A stretch of 64,000 bases of DNA from Trebonia sp963767685 (GTDB lineage Bacteria > Actinomycetota > Actinomycetes > Streptosporangiales > Streptosporangiaceae). The stretch lies in assembly GCA_963767685.1 (NCBI GenBank), contig CAVYEZ010000005.1, forward strand, positions 868,001 through 932,000, in the 5' to 3' direction. The notes below the pieces were generated by a model. That model saw only the letters and a program-made list of their open reading frames with translations, made no database searches and was not told the origin of the DNA. Positions 31,814 to 40,851 of the stretch are shown one piece after another; position 1 is the stretch's first letter, and each line of letters opens with the position of its first letter. Both the position numbers and the translations under genes were made by a program.

Positions 31814-33142
31814 TCAGCTCGTCCAGGCCGGCTTGGTCGCGAGGATCGGCACCGAACCGTTCGCGCTGGCCGGCAGGACCTGGACGAACTTCGTGCCGTT
31901 GTTCTGCCACTGGAAGATGAAGGCGATCGCGCTTGAGTTCTCGCCGAGTGAGTCGAAGTGCACGCTGCCCTGCACGGTGCTCAACGTGACGCCGCTGTGC
32001 AGGTAGGTGATGATCTTGGAGTTGTCGATGCTGCCGGTCGCCTTGACCGCCGCCTGCAACACCTGGCCGACCGAGTAGGCCTCGGCGACGTCCGCGTTCA
32101 CGCCCGAGGCGGTACCGCCGTACTGCGCGGTGTACTCCTGGACCATCTTCTGGCTGGCCGGGATGTTAACGCCCGGGTACCACGCGTTCGGCACCATCAT
32201 GCCGGCGGCGTTGCCCGGCTTGACCGCGCCGGTGAAGGCGGCACCCTGGTCGGGGCCAGCCGTCGCGATGAACAGCTTCGGCGTGAACTTCTGCTGCGCG
32301 AACTCCTGCATGAACGCCTGGACGGTGGGCACGTCGGAAGAGCCCAGCACGACGATGTCGGGCTTGGCCGCCGCCACCTGGTCAGCGGCCGGCTTGTAGG
32401 ACGTGCTCTCCTCGGGGAAGATCTTCGAGTAGACCGTCTTCACGCCCAGCGCCTGCAGCTTCGACTGGGCGAGCTGCGTCTGCGGGTTGTTCAGCGGGTC
32501 GTCTGCCGTCGCGTAGGCGGCGGTCAGGTTGTGGTCCGCCGCGCTCCCGAGCGACGCGACGTAGTTCACGAACGGCAGTAGCGAGTCCGCGACCGGCAGC
32601 GACACGTCGAACGTGTTGTGGTCGGCCTCGTTGGACGCCGTGTCGAACACCGTCGGCGCGCCGCCCGCGCCCTCGAGGAACGCGTACCCGTTGCGGGCCG
32701 CGACCGCCGAGGCGGGGGTGGTCAGCAGCGAGGAGAACGGCCCGAAGGTCAGGTTGACGTGGTCGGTGTTAATCAGTGTCTGGTAGTTCGTAACGACCTG
32801 GTTGGGGTCGCTCTTATCGTCGAGGACGGTCAGCTTGACCTGACGGCCCATGAGGCCGCCGGCCGCGTTTACGTCCTTCACCCACAGCTCGTAGCCCTTC
32901 TGGAAGGCCGTGCCGTCGGCCGAGAAGTCGCCGGTCAGGGACAGGGACGCGCCGATGGTGATCGGCGCGGACGACCCGCTCGCCGACGTGCTGGCCGAGC
33001 CGGACGAGCTGGTGCTCGCGCTGGTGCTACTGCTACTGCTACCGCCACTGCTGCTGCATGCGGCAAGAACGCCCACGGAGAGCGCGGTGACGGCGCCCAG
33101 TGCGACTGCGTTCTTGGAGAACCAGGGGAGGTGTGCGCTCAC
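31814..33142 (-). CDS. livK: Substrate-binding lipoprotein of the Liv-type transporter
   Basis: 442 residues with a lipobox SVGVLAAC (Cys about residue 29), a Ser/Thr/Gly spacer to about residue 58, and a type 1 periplasmic-binding fold: ITIGASLSLTGDFSADGTAF, GGLMGRQVKLTVLDDKSDPN, LTFGPFSSLLTTPASAVAAR and AAYATADDPLNNPQTQLAQS. The family binds Leu/Ile/Val, but close relatives bind urea, short amides or aromatic acids; EGAGGAPTVFD and the pocket residues here do not allow a firm ligand call. The gene is first in the operon, 75 bp before livH. Confidence 0.9.
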   Translation of the reverse strand: MSAHLPWFSKNAVALGAVTALSVGVLAACSSSGGSSSSSTSASTSSSGSASTSASGSSAPITIGASLSLTGDFSADGTAFQKGYELWVKDVNAAGGLMGRQVKLTVLDDKSDPNQVVTNYQTLINTDHVNLTFGPFSSLLTTPASAVAARNGYAFLEGAGGAPTVFDTASNEADHNTFDVSLPVADSLLPFVNYVASLGSAADHNLTAAYATADDPLNNPQTQLAQSKLQALGVKTVYSKIFPEESTSYKPAADQVAAAKPDIVVLGSSDVPTVQAFMQEFAQQKFTPKLFIATAGPDQGAAFTGAVKPGNAAGMMVPNAWYPGVNIPASQKMVQEYTAQYGGTASGVNADVAEAYSVGQVLQAAVKATGSIDNSKIITYLHSGVTLSTVQGSVHFDSLGENSSAIAFIFQWQNNGTKFVQVLPASANGSVPILATKPAWTS

Positions 33143-33527
33143 GCCCGGTTCCTCCTTCCTTATCGCTCAAGATTCTTCGGAGTCGAGCTTCCGGAGGCTC
33201 CGGGAGCCCACTTTCGAGGGTTATACCGGCGGCATACGCGCGCCGCGCTATAAACACGACGAAATGTACGCCACCGTAACCTGCGCAGCCTTGCCGGAGC
33301 ACTGTCAGCAATCGTTTGCATCAGAGACTGGCGCGCGGCTTGAGGGTTTGTCAATCCTCAATGTCCAATTTGTTGCTAAGAAGCACCGGGCGACTGTTTG
33401 CCGCGCCACCCCACCGGGCCTTCAGAGGAAACGCTGAGGATCAAATCCCCCACGGCCGGACATTCGCCCGGCAACGGACTGCAAACGAATGCATGCCCCA
33501 AAGTGGGCAGATGCCGATGTTGCCTGG
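33143..33527. other. Promoter region of the liv operon
   Basis: 385 bp between the end of the LacI-type gene and livK, both on the minus strand. It must hold the livK promoter. Two LacI-type half-palindromic sites are listed separately (33308-33319 and 33480-33493). The stretch 33200-33290 also has GGTTATACCG and CGCGCGCCGCGC motifs. No gene is seen. Confidence 0.5.
33308..33319. promoter_or_regulatory. LacI-family operator candidate upstream of livK
   Basis: GCAATCGTTTGC fits the LacI-family pattern GCAAnCGnTTGC with the central CG and 10 of 12 symmetric positions. A related site TGCAAACGAATGCA lies at 33480-33493. Both are close to the LacI-type regulator gene and upstream of the transporter operon, so they are plausible targets of that regulator. 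Confidence 0.45.
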
Positions 33528-34613
33528 TTAGGCCCGGCCCCGGCCAGGCCGGCGGAGCGGAACGGCGTTGCCGGCGCCCGCCGCGCGGTCCAGCGGCACG
33601 GTCGAGCCGCGGGCGACGAGCTCGGGCGCGAGGAAGAGGATCTTCACCGGGCTTTCCTGGGCCTCGATCCGCTCGACCAGCAGGGTGGCCGCCTCGGTGC
33701 CGAGCTGGTAGTGCGGGAACCGCACCGTGGACAGCGGCGGCCTGAGCCGGTCGACGAACGGCATGTCGTTGAACCCGATCACGGAGACGTCCTCCGGGCA
33801 GCGCAGGTCAAGCTCGTCGAGCGCGCCGTAGCAGCCGACCGCCAGCATGTCGTTGCCGGCGACGACCGCCGTGAGGTCGCCGCGCGCGCCGAGCAGCTCC
33901 CGGCCGCAGCGCACCCCCTCCTCCAGGGAGAAGGCCGAAGCGTAGACGACCTGCCCGTCGGTGACCGGGAGCTTGTGCGCGGCCATGCCCGCCTCGAAGC
34001 CGCGCAGCCGGGCGGCGCCGGTCGAGACGTTCTGCGGCCCCGCGATGTGACCGATCCTGGTGTGCCCGAGCGAGGCCAGGTGGGCGACCGCCGCCCGCAC
34101 GCCCTGCTCGTTGTCCACCGCGACGGAGGAGAACGGGTAGTCCTGCGAGGTGCGGTTCATCAGCACGACGGGGACCTCGTCCTCGGCCGCCTCGGCGAGG
34201 ATCGGGCTGCCCGTGATCGCGGTCGCCAGCACGAACCCGTCAACGTGCCTGGCCCGCATCTGGTCGAAGACCAGCCGTTCCTTGGCCAGGTCGATGTCGG
34301 TGTTGCCGATCAGGGCAACGTAGCCGTGCTCGGCGAGCCGGTCCTCGATGCCGCGGATCATCGGCGGGAACAGCGGGTTGTTGAGGTCGGGGATCAGCAC
34401 GCCGATGGTGTGCGAGCGGCGGGTGCGCAGGCTGCGCGCCACCGGGTTCGGACGGTAGCCGAGCCGGTCGGCCGCCTCGCTGACCCGGCGCGCGGTCTCC
34501 TCGCTGACCAGCAGCCTGGTTCCCGGGTTCAGCGCGCGCGACGCGGTGGCCGGATGCACGCCCGCGGCCGTGGCCACGTCCCGCAGGGTGGCCGGCCTGT
34601 CCTTGTGGGCCAT
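33528..34613 (-). CDS. LacI-family transcriptional regulator
   Basis: 361 residues. The N-terminal HTH reads ATLRDVATAAGVHPATASRAL with the hinge helix RPNPVARSLRTRRSH. The ligand domain follows: TIGVLIPDLNNPLFPPMIRG, FVLATAITGSPILAEAA, HTRIGHIAGPQNVSTGAARL and VIGFNDMPFVDRLRPPLSTV. The family represses sugar or nucleoside genes until an effector binds. It lies directly upstream of the Liv-type operon in the same direction, and candidate operators are found between them. An alternative target is the alpha-mannosidase gene 1.6 kb away. ATG 34613 has no strong ribosome site. Confidence 0.9.
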   Translation of the reverse strand: MAHKDRPATLRDVATAAGVHPATASRALNPGTRLLVSEETARRVSEAADRLGYRPNPVARSLRTRRSHTIGVLIPDLNNPLFPPMIRGIEDRLAEHGYVALIGNTDIDLAKERLVFDQMRARHVDGFVLATAITGSPILAEAAEDEVPVVLMNRTSQDYPFSSVAVDNEQGVRAAVAHLASLGHTRIGHIAGPQNVSTGAARLRGFEAGMAAHKLPVTDGQVVYASAFSLEEGVRCGRELLGARGDLTAVVAGNDMLAVGCYGALDELDLRCPEDVSVIGFNDMPFVDRLRPPLSTVRFPHYQLGTEAATLLVERIEAQESPVKILFLAPELVARGSTVPLDRAAGAGNAVPLRRPGRGRA

Positions 34614-34790
34614 CGCGTTCCCTATCTCTCGCCATTGCTCGGCAGGGGGGTTGGCGTGGGCAAATGATCTCCGCGCGCTGGTAGCACACAGTACTCACCG
34701 GGCGCACGCGGCGCCAGGAACCCGGCCCGCGATTATGAGCCGGTCGGCCGGGCGATGAGCGGCGCGGGAGCGCGGGCCGGGCGGGCTCGG

Positions 34791-35069
34791 CTAGAGGGTG
34801 CGGGTCGCTGAGATGACGATGACCACGGACCGGGCGCGGCGGTTCCCCGCCACGGCGGCCAGTTTGGTCCGGGACCAGGAGACGCGGTACCTAGGCAGGG
34901 TCAGCCGCGGTGAGGGTCGGGTCGCGCGGGCGGGAGACGCGGTGATGCCGGAAGACGCGGCAGCGGCGGAAGACACGGTGCCGCTGGAAGACATGGTGCC
35001 GGCTGACCGGGCGACGGCCAGGTCGCGGCGGTGCTCGGCGGCCAGGGACGAGAGCAGTTCCGGGTGCAT
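34791..35069 (-). CDS. Small actinobacterial protein with MHPEL N terminus
   Basis: 92 residues. The N terminus MHPELLSSLAAEHRRDLAVA resembles a group of small actinobacterial proteins that begin with MHPEL-x-LAxEH and are often next to transcriptional regulators; the rest is Ser/Ala/Arg-rich and probably disordered, ending VIVISATRTL. GGAG precedes ATG 35069. Two CGATA(T/C)ATCTT sites lie 52-94 bp upstream. Function unknown. Confidence 0.55.
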   Translation of the reverse strand: MHPELLSSLAAEHRRDLAVARSAGTMSSSGTVSSAAAASSGITASPARATRPSPRLTLPRYRVSWSRTKLAAVAGNRRARSVVIVISATRTL

Positions 35070-35120
35070 GACAGGGCTCCTTCTGTGGTCTCACGCGCCC
35101 GGCGGCAACGCGGGCGCACA

Positions 35121-35163
35121 CTTAAGATGTATCGTGTTTGATCGCAGCGTTCAAGATATATCG
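35121..35163 (-). promoter_or_regulatory. Two direct operator-like repeats
   Basis: On the minus strand CGATATATCTTGAA (35163-35150) and CGATACATCTTAAG (35134-35121) are repeated with a 29-bp period, upstream of the 92-residue gene. The ATATATC/ATACATC core resembles PadR- or related winged-helix operators. The AT-rich sequence may also contain the -10 element. Confidence 0.45.
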
Positions 35164-35210
35164 CATTGATGGTCAGCGTTGCCCGGGCCGTCCGCCCGGA
35201 CGGCGGGGTT

Positions 35211-36047
35211 CTAGTCCTGCGGGCGAGCTGGCCCCGGGCTGGCCACGGGATCCTCGGCCGCCAGTTCGGACGCGATCGGGGCCGCGAAGACCGTCCATTC
35301 CACCGGAAGCGCGCCGGCCGGCCGCAGCGCCGGGTCGGCCAGCCGGCCTTCGTAGCGGTTCAGGAGCTGGCGCATCTCCTCCCTGAGCCTGACGGTCTCC
35401 TCGGGAGTCAGGAACGCGTGGCGGCTTGTCCAGCCGGACGCCTCGTCCCAGCCCGGCAGGTAATTGCGGGAGCCGAAGGATTGCCGGGCGCGGTCGATCC
35501 ACCGCTCAAGCCAGAGCCTGCCGAGCTCGCCGGCGGCCAGCGCGGCCTGCGGGTCCGGCTGGTCGTCGGTGATCGTCACGGTGCGGTTGACCAGCGTCCA
35601 GGGCCGTTCCCTGCCCTTGCCGCCGCCCGCCTCCCGGATGAACCCGTACTTGGCCAGGGTGCGCAGGTGAAAGGCGCAGTTGGCGGGCGACTCGCCGAGG
35701 AGCTCACTCGCCTGGGTGGCGGTCAGCGTCTCGTGGTAGCCGAAGAGCTCGATCAGCGCCATGCGCACCGGGTGCGCCAGGGCGCGCATAGCCTTCGCGT
35801 CGGTCAGCATGATCCCGTGGTCGTCGGCAGGCTCCGCCACGGCGGGAGCGACCGCGGCCGGCTCGACGGGAACCTCCGCCGCGGTGCCCGGCCACGTCGC
35901 CGGGTCGTCCGGCGCGTAGCCGCGGGCGCGGGCCAACTCGGCCGCGCCGAGCGCGCCGTCACCGGCCGGATCCGGTCGGCGCGCCCCCGGGTCGCGGGGC
36001 CTCGGGCGTAGTCGCCGAGACGGCCGCGGAGTTGGTTCGGAACTCAT
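35211..36047 (-). CDS. ArsR-type winged-helix transcriptional regulator
   Basis: 278 residues from ATG 36047. Residues 1-75 are disordered. The DNA-binding domain is about 78-150: LTDAKAMRALAHPVRMALIELF, TLTATQASELLGESPANCAFHLRTL (recognition helix, split by the family as ESPANCAFHLR), and the wing KYGFIREAGGGKGRERPWTL. The C-terminal region (about 160-260) has the pattern DxxSGWTSRHAFLTPEETVRLREE seen in HTH-20 regulators with an effector or dimerisation helix. Three TTCGGAAG-type repeats in its promoter suggest self-regulation. Divergent from the GH38 gene. Confidence 0.85.
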   Translation of the reverse strand: MSSEPTPRPSRRLRPRPRDPGARRPDPAGDGALGAAELARARGYAPDDPATWPGTAAEVPVEPAAVAPAVAEPADDHGIMLTDAKAMRALAHPVRMALIELFGYHETLTATQASELLGESPANCAFHLRTLAKYGFIREAGGGKGRERPWTLVNRTVTITDDQPDPQAALAAGELGRLWLERWIDRARQSFGSRNYLPGWDEASGWTSRHAFLTPEETVRLREEMRQLLNRYEGRLADPALRPAGALPVEWTVFAAPIASELAAEDPVASPGPARPQD

Positions 36048-36075
36048 GTTTCGAAATACTACGCTCGAAAGAATC

Positions 36076-36113
36076 CTTCCGACCAGACTCTTCGGAAGAC
36101 TTCTTTCGGAAGA
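36076..36113. promoter_or_regulatory. TTCGGAAGA repeats in the ArsR-type promoter
   Basis: TTCGGAAGA occurs at 36091-36099 and 36105-36113, and CTTCCGA (36076-36082) is the inverted form of TCGGAAG (36092-36098). They lie 30-65 bp before the regulator start, in an AT-richer stretch. Likely an autoregulatory site. Confidence 0.5.
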
Positions 36114-36152
36114 TCTGTTTCGTAGAACGTGAGGCGTTGCGCGCCTTGCGTT

Positions 36153-36178
36153 AACTGTTAGCGATATCGTTAACAGTT
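36153..36178. promoter_or_regulatory. 26-bp near-perfect operator upstream of the alpha-mannosidase
   Basis: Arms AACTGTTA (36153-36160) and TAACAGTT (36171-36178) flank GCGATATCGT, itself containing the palindrome CGATATCG. In total 24 of 26 positions are symmetric. The site lies about 62 bp before the GH38 start. Symmetry and length fit a sugar-responsive repressor of the LacI or ROK type. Confidence 0.65.
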
Positions 36179-36239
36179 TCCATGCGACGGTTCGGTGGCG
36201 GGTGCCTGCCAACTCCCTGGCTCGTGGGAGCATGAACGT

Positions 36240-39200
36240 ATGCGGATCACCACCATGGAATCGACCGATCTCTTCACCGAGAGCGCCGGGCGCGCCCTGC
36301 AAGTGGTGCGGGTCACGGTCGAGGCCACCGAGGCCGCCGAGGAGGGCGTCACCGCGCGGGTACGGGTCATGGGCGCGCTGGTGAGTACCCCGCAACCGTT
36401 CGGCATCACGCTCGGGAAGCCGGGGGAAGGCCGCACCGGCGAGGTGAGCGTCGCCGTGACCGGGGCGCCGGGCACGGAGCTTCCGGTCACCGCGATCGCG
36501 GAGACGGGGTCACCGGGCGCGGGGTCCTCAGTCACCGGCGGCGAGCGGGCGGAGCTCGCGGGGAGCATCACCGCGGCCGAGACCGGCTGGACGATGTGGA
36601 TGGTCTCGCACTTCCACTACGACCCGGTGTGGTGGAACACCCAGGGGCAGTTCACCGAGGCGCGGCTGGTGCTGCCGGACGAGGACGGGTCGCTGCCGGA
36701 CACGCGCACCGCGTTCGACCTGATGCGGCTGCACCTGGAGAAGGCGCGGCGCGACCCCGACTACAAGTTCGTGCTCGCGGAGGTCGACTACCTCAAGCCG
36801 CACTTCGACGCGTTCCCGCAGGACCGGGCGTTCCTGCGGTCGCTGCTCGCCGACGGGCGGGCGGAGCTCGTCGGCGGCACCTACAACGAGCCGAACACCA
36901 ACCTGACCGGGGCGGAGACGACGATCCGCAACGCGGTCTACGGCGTGGGGTTCCAGCGCGACGTGCTCGGGGCCGACCCGGCGTCCGCGTGGATGCTCGA
37001 CGCGTTCGGGTTCGATCCCGGGTTCCCCGGGCTGATGGCGGCCGCGGGGCTGACCTCCTCGTCGTGGGCGCGCGGGCCGTTTCACCAGTGGGGGCCCGCG
37101 GAGAACAACCGCATGCAGTTCCCGGCCGAGTTCGAGTGGCTCTCCCCCGACGGCACCGGGCTGCTGACCGCCTACATGGCGAACCATTACGGCGCGGGGT
37201 GGACGCTGCACACGGCCGCCGACCTGGACGAGGCCCTCCGCGCCGCTTACGAGCAGTTCAGCCAGCTCGCAGCGGTCGCCGCGACGCGCAACGTGCTGCT
37301 GCCCGTGGGGTCCGACCACGTGATCCCGGCCCGGTGGGTGACCGACGTGGCGCGGGAGTGGGGCGCCAGGTACCGGTGGCCGCGGTTCGTGCCGGCGATC
37401 CCGCGCGAGTTCTTCGCCGCGGTGCGGGCCGACGCGGAAGCGTCACCCGCGCGGTACTGGATCATGCCGCAGACGCGCGACATGAACCCCGTCTACACCG
37501 GCAAGGACGTTTCCTACGCCGACACCAAGCTGGCCGCGCGGGCCGGCGAGGTGGCCGTCCTCGAGGGCGAGCGGCTCGCCACGCTCGCCTGGCTGCACGG
37601 CGCCGCCTACCCGGCGGAATCGCTCGACAAGGCGTGGCGGCAGCTCGCCTACGGCGCGCACCACGACGCGATCACCGGGACCGAGTCCGACGAGGTGTAC
37701 CTGGACCTGCTCGCCGGCTGGCGGGAGGCGTGGCAGCGGGGGGACGAGGCGCGGCGGGACGCCGTCTGCTTCCTCGCCGGCAGGCCCGCGGCCGGCGCGG
37801 CGACGCCGGCTTCCGGCGGCGCGGGGCTCTCGGTCACGGTCGTCAACGGGCTCGCCCGCGAGCGGGACGGGATGGCGACGGTGACCGTCACGCTGCCCGA
37901 GTCGGACGTCCAGTGGCTGACGGTCACCGACCCGGCGACCGGCGAGCCGGTCCCGGCGCTCGCCGAGGGGCCGGCGTGGCACCCCAACGGGTCGCTCGCC
38001 GCGGTAACGCTGACCTTCCGCGCCCGCGGGGTGCCGCCGCTCGGGTTCCTGCGGTACCCGCTCGTTCCGGCCGGCTCCCCCGGTCCCGACGGGTGGGTGC
38101 GGGCCGCGGGGCGCACGATCGAGAACGACGCGTTCCGGGTGACCGCGGCCGGCCACGGGGCGCTCGCCTCGGTCACCGACAAGGCGGCAGGGCGCGAGCT
38201 GCTGACGATGCCGGGCAACGACCTGGTGCTGCAGGAGGAGTACCAGCAGCATCCCCGGTGGAACGAGGGCCCCTGGCACCTGTCGCCCAAGGGGCCGGGC
38301 GTCGCGGCGTCGGCGGGCGAGGCGTCGGTGCACGCCTATCGCTCGCCCGTGGGGTCGCGGCTGGTCGCCACGTACTCACTCGGCGGCCTGTCGGTGACCG
38401 CGGAGACGCTGCTGTGGGACGGGGCGGACCGGATGGAGTTCCGCACGCACGTGTCGGGGTCGATCGGCAAGGAGCACCTGCTGCGGGTGCGGTTCCCCGT
38501 CGCCCTGCCCGGCGGGCTGCCGGTGTACCAGACGGCGACGGCGGTCATCGGGCGCCCGTTCGGCGCGCCGGAAGCTGACGTGGCCGAGCACTGGTGGACG
38601 CTGGAGAACCCCGCGAACCACTGGTTCGGCGTCGGGTCGGTGGCGCGCGCGTCGCTGCCGGCGGATGCGGGCGACGTGTCCGTGGCGCTCGGGGTGGCCG
38701 AGGTCATCACCCCCGACCTCACGCCGGCCGAGTCGCGGCCGGCGGTCAGGGACCTGCTCACCGGACTGGGCCGGGCCGGGGTCACGGCGACGTGCTCGCG
38801 CTCGTCGGGTACCCGCTACGGTTCCGTCGACCTGGACTCCAACCTGCCCGACTTCCGCATCTCGGTCGGCGGGCCCTCGGTGAACGCCTTCACCGCGGAG
38901 GTCCTCTCCGCCTGCGGTCCCGCCGTCGCCAAGCGGCTCGCCCAGCTGGTCGCCGAGCGCGGCGCGGCGCGGCTGTGGGTGCCGGCGTCCCAGTCGCGCG
39001 CGGCGGCATTCGCGCCCGGGGCCGACCTGCGCGGGCCGCGGGACCTGCCGGTGCTGATCGTGGCCACCGCCGACCCGGCGTCGCTTGACGACGCGGTCGC
39101 CGAGCTGGCGCGCGACGTCACCCGCCAGCGGATCCCCGCCGAGGTCAGCGAGGGGAACGCGCTCGCGGCCGGCGACGCGCCGCTCGCCGACGGCACGGTC

Positions 39201-40736
39201 GGCGTGTTCAACAAGGGCACCCTCGGCGCCGCGGTCACGCCGGACGGGACGCTGTGGATGTCGCTGTTCCGCGCCTGCTCGGGGTGGCCGAGCGGGGTAT
39301 GGATCGACGGCGACCGGCGGACCGCGCCCGACGGGTCATCGTTCGCCTGGCAGCACTGGTCGCACACGTTCGCCTACGCGCTCGCCTCGTCGGGCGGGCA
39401 CGCCGACTGGCGGTCCGCCGGGTTCAACGCGGCCGCGGAGGACTACAACCACGACCTCATCGCGACCGTGACCGGCGCCGGGGACGCTGCCGCCGGCGGG
39501 GCGCCTGCCGCCGGCGGGGCCGCCATCGACGGCGCGCCCAACGTCACGCTGTCGGCGCTGAAGCCGGTCGGCAACCCGCTCGCGGCCGGCCTGCCGGGGA
39601 CGCCGTCCCGCGCGGGCCGCGAGGTGACCGTGCGGCTGCGGGAGACCGACGGGCGGCCGGCCACCGCCCGGCTCCGGCTGGCGGCCGGCATCGCGGCCGC
39701 CTGGCGCGGTGACCTGCTTGAGCAGCGCTACGGCGCCGACCTGGCGCCCGCCGGGGAAACCGGGGCCGCGGGCACGATCGAGGTCACCGGCGGGACCGCG
39801 CTGGTGCCGCTCGGGCCATTCGAGACCGTGACGCTGCGGGTGCGGCTGGCGGAGCACGGCGCGGCCGCCGAGACGACCGGGCCCGTGGTGACGGCACAAG
39901 CGCTGCCCGAGCCCGCGCAGCCCGTCTTCACCCGGTACTGGCTGCACGGGAAGGGGCCGGCCCCGGCGGGTAACGTGCCGGTCGCGGTGCACTTCTCCCC
40001 CACGCGGCTCACGCTCGGCGGCGCGGGCGACACGCCTGGCAGCGGCGCGGGCCGCGAAGCCGGCGGCGCGCGGCTGACGCTGACCGTCGCGTGCGGGCCC
40101 GGCGGGGGCCGCGGCCAGGTCGAGCTCCTCGTGCCCAACGGGCTCGCCGCCCAGGTCGCGGGGGTACCCGACGCGCGCACGCCGCTCGCCTATGACCTGG
40201 AGCCGAACGGGTTCGCGGCCTGGGACGTGGCGGTGAGCGCGCCGCCGGGCACCCCGGGCGGACGGTACTTCCTCACCGCGCGGATCACCGACGGACTCGG
40301 GCAGGTGCTCGAGGACGCCGCGCTGGTCACGATCGGCGAGCCGGGCAGTCCCGACCCGGACCTTGAGCCGGATGAGCTGTTCTCCCGCCTGCAGTCCGAC
40401 GTCATGGCGCTCGCGGGCGAGGCCGACCTTGAGCTCGCCCCGACGTCGCTGCGGCTGGCGCCGGGCGACAGCGGCGAGCTGGTGGTCCGCGTCGCCAGCC
40501 ACCTGGCCTCGGAGCTGCGCGGCGAGGTCCAGCTCGTCTCCCCCGTCGGGACCTGGCAGGCCACCGGGCCGTGGACCCAGCCGGTCACGGTCACGCCCGG
40601 CGGTGACGCCACCGTCCGGTTCGCCGTCACGATCCCCCCGACGGCCGCGCCCGGCTGGGAGTCGTGGCTGCTGGTGAAGCTGATGTACTTCGGCCGCGTC
40701 CGCTACTCGGAATCGGTCGCCCTGACCGTGGCCTAG
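36240..40736 (+). CDS. Large alpha-mannosidase, glycoside hydrolase family 38
   Basis: 1498 residues from ATG 36240 (GGGAG at 36226-36230; an in-frame GTG exists at 36195). GH38 enzymes are retaining zinc alpha-mannosidases. The zinc and substrate motif is VSHFHYDPVWWNTQG (about 121-135), the nucleophile region AWMLDAFGFDPGFPG has Asp at about 254, and the middle-domain motif GAHHDAITGTESDEVY is near 472-487. The beta-sandwich domains follow, and the C-terminal 250 residues contain NEW3-like sandwich repeats (SLRLAPGDSGELVVRVASHL). No signal peptide is seen, so it should be cytoplasmic. It is longer than most bacterial GH38 enzymes (about 1000). A sugar-type operator precedes it. Confidence 0.88.
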   Translation: MRITTMESTDLFTESAGRALQVVRVTVEATEAAEEGVTARVRVMGALVSTPQPFGITLGKPGEGRTGEVSVAVTGAPGTELPVTAIAETGSPGAGSSVTGGERAELAGSITAAETGWTMWMVSHFHYDPVWWNTQGQFTEARLVLPDEDGSLPDTRTAFDLMRLHLEKARRDPDYKFVLAEVDYLKPHFDAFPQDRAFLRSLLADGRAELVGGTYNEPNTNLTGAETTIRNAVYGVGFQRDVLGADPASAWMLDAFGFDPGFPGLMAAAGLTSSSWARGPFHQWGPAENNRMQFPAEFEWLSPDGTGLLTAYMANHYGAGWTLHTAADLDEALRAAYEQFSQLAAVAATRNVLLPVGSDHVIPARWVTDVAREWGARYRWPRFVPAIPREFFAAVRADAEASPARYWIMPQTRDMNPVYTGKDVSYADTKLAARAGEVAVLEGERLATLAWLHGAAYPAESLDKAWRQLAYGAHHDAITGTESDEVYLDLLAGWREAWQRGDEARRDAVCFLAGRPAAGAATPASGGAGLSVTVVNGLARERDGMATVTVTLPESDVQWLTVTDPATGEPVPALAEGPAWHPNGSLAAVTLTFRARGVPPLGFLRYPLVPAGSPGPDGWVRAAGRTIENDAFRVTAAGHGALASVTDKAAGRELLTMPGNDLVLQEEYQQHPRWNEGPWHLSPKGPGVAASAGEASVHAYRSPVGSRLVATYSLGGLSVTAETLLWDGADRMEFRTHVSGSIGKEHLLRVRFPVALPGGLPVYQTATAVIGRPFGAPEADVAEHWWTLENPANHWFGVGSVARASLPADAGDVSVALGVAEVITPDLTPAESRPAVRDLLTGLGRAGVTATCSRSSGTRYGSVDLDSNLPDFRISVGGPSVNAFTAEVLSACGPAVAKRLAQLVAERGAARLWVPASQSRAAAFAPGADLRGPRDLPVLIVATADPASLDDAVAELARDVTRQRIPAEVSEGNALAAGDAPLADGTVGVFNKGTLGAAVTPDGTLWMSLFRACSGWPSGVWIDGDRRTAPDGSSFAWQHWSHTFAYALASSGGHADWRSAGFNAAAEDYNHDLIATVTGAGDAAAGGAPAAGGAAIDGAPNVTLSALKPVGNPLAAGLPGTPSRAGREVTVRLRETDGRPATARLRLAAGIAAAWRGDLLEQRYGADLAPAGETGAAGTIEVTGGTALVPLGPFETVTLRVRLAEHGAAAETTGPVVTAQALPEPAQPVFTRYWLHGKGPAPAGNVPVAVHFSPTRLTLGGAGDTPGSGAGREAGGARLTLTVACGPGGGRGQVELLVPNGLAAQVAGVPDARTPLAYDLEPNGFAAWDVAVSAPPGTPGGRYFLTARITDGLGQVLEDAALVTIGEPGSPDPDLEPDELFSRLQSDVMALAGEADLELAPTSLRLAPGDSGELVVRVASHLASELRGEVQLVSPVGTWQATGPWTQPVTVTPGGDATVRFAVTIPPTAAPGWESWLLVKLMYFGRVRYSESVALTVA

Positions 40737-40771
40737 CCGACGGGGCCGGGAGAAGGGTGCCGGCACGAAGA

Positions 40772-40815
40772 TGGCCCTACGGCCCCCGGGTGTGTGCCCG
40801 GGGGCCCCAGGGCCA
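40772..40815. terminator. Strong bidirectional terminator
   Basis: GGCCCCCGGG (40781-40790) pairs with CCCGGGGGCC (40797-40806) around TGTGTG. An outer stem TGGCCCT/AGGGCCA (40772-40778 and 40809-40815) extends it. It lies between the GH38 gene and the convergent MFS gene. Confidence 0.85.
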
Positions 40816-40851
40816 GTTCGGTAATGCAGGACGGTACCTCCGCGGGACCCC

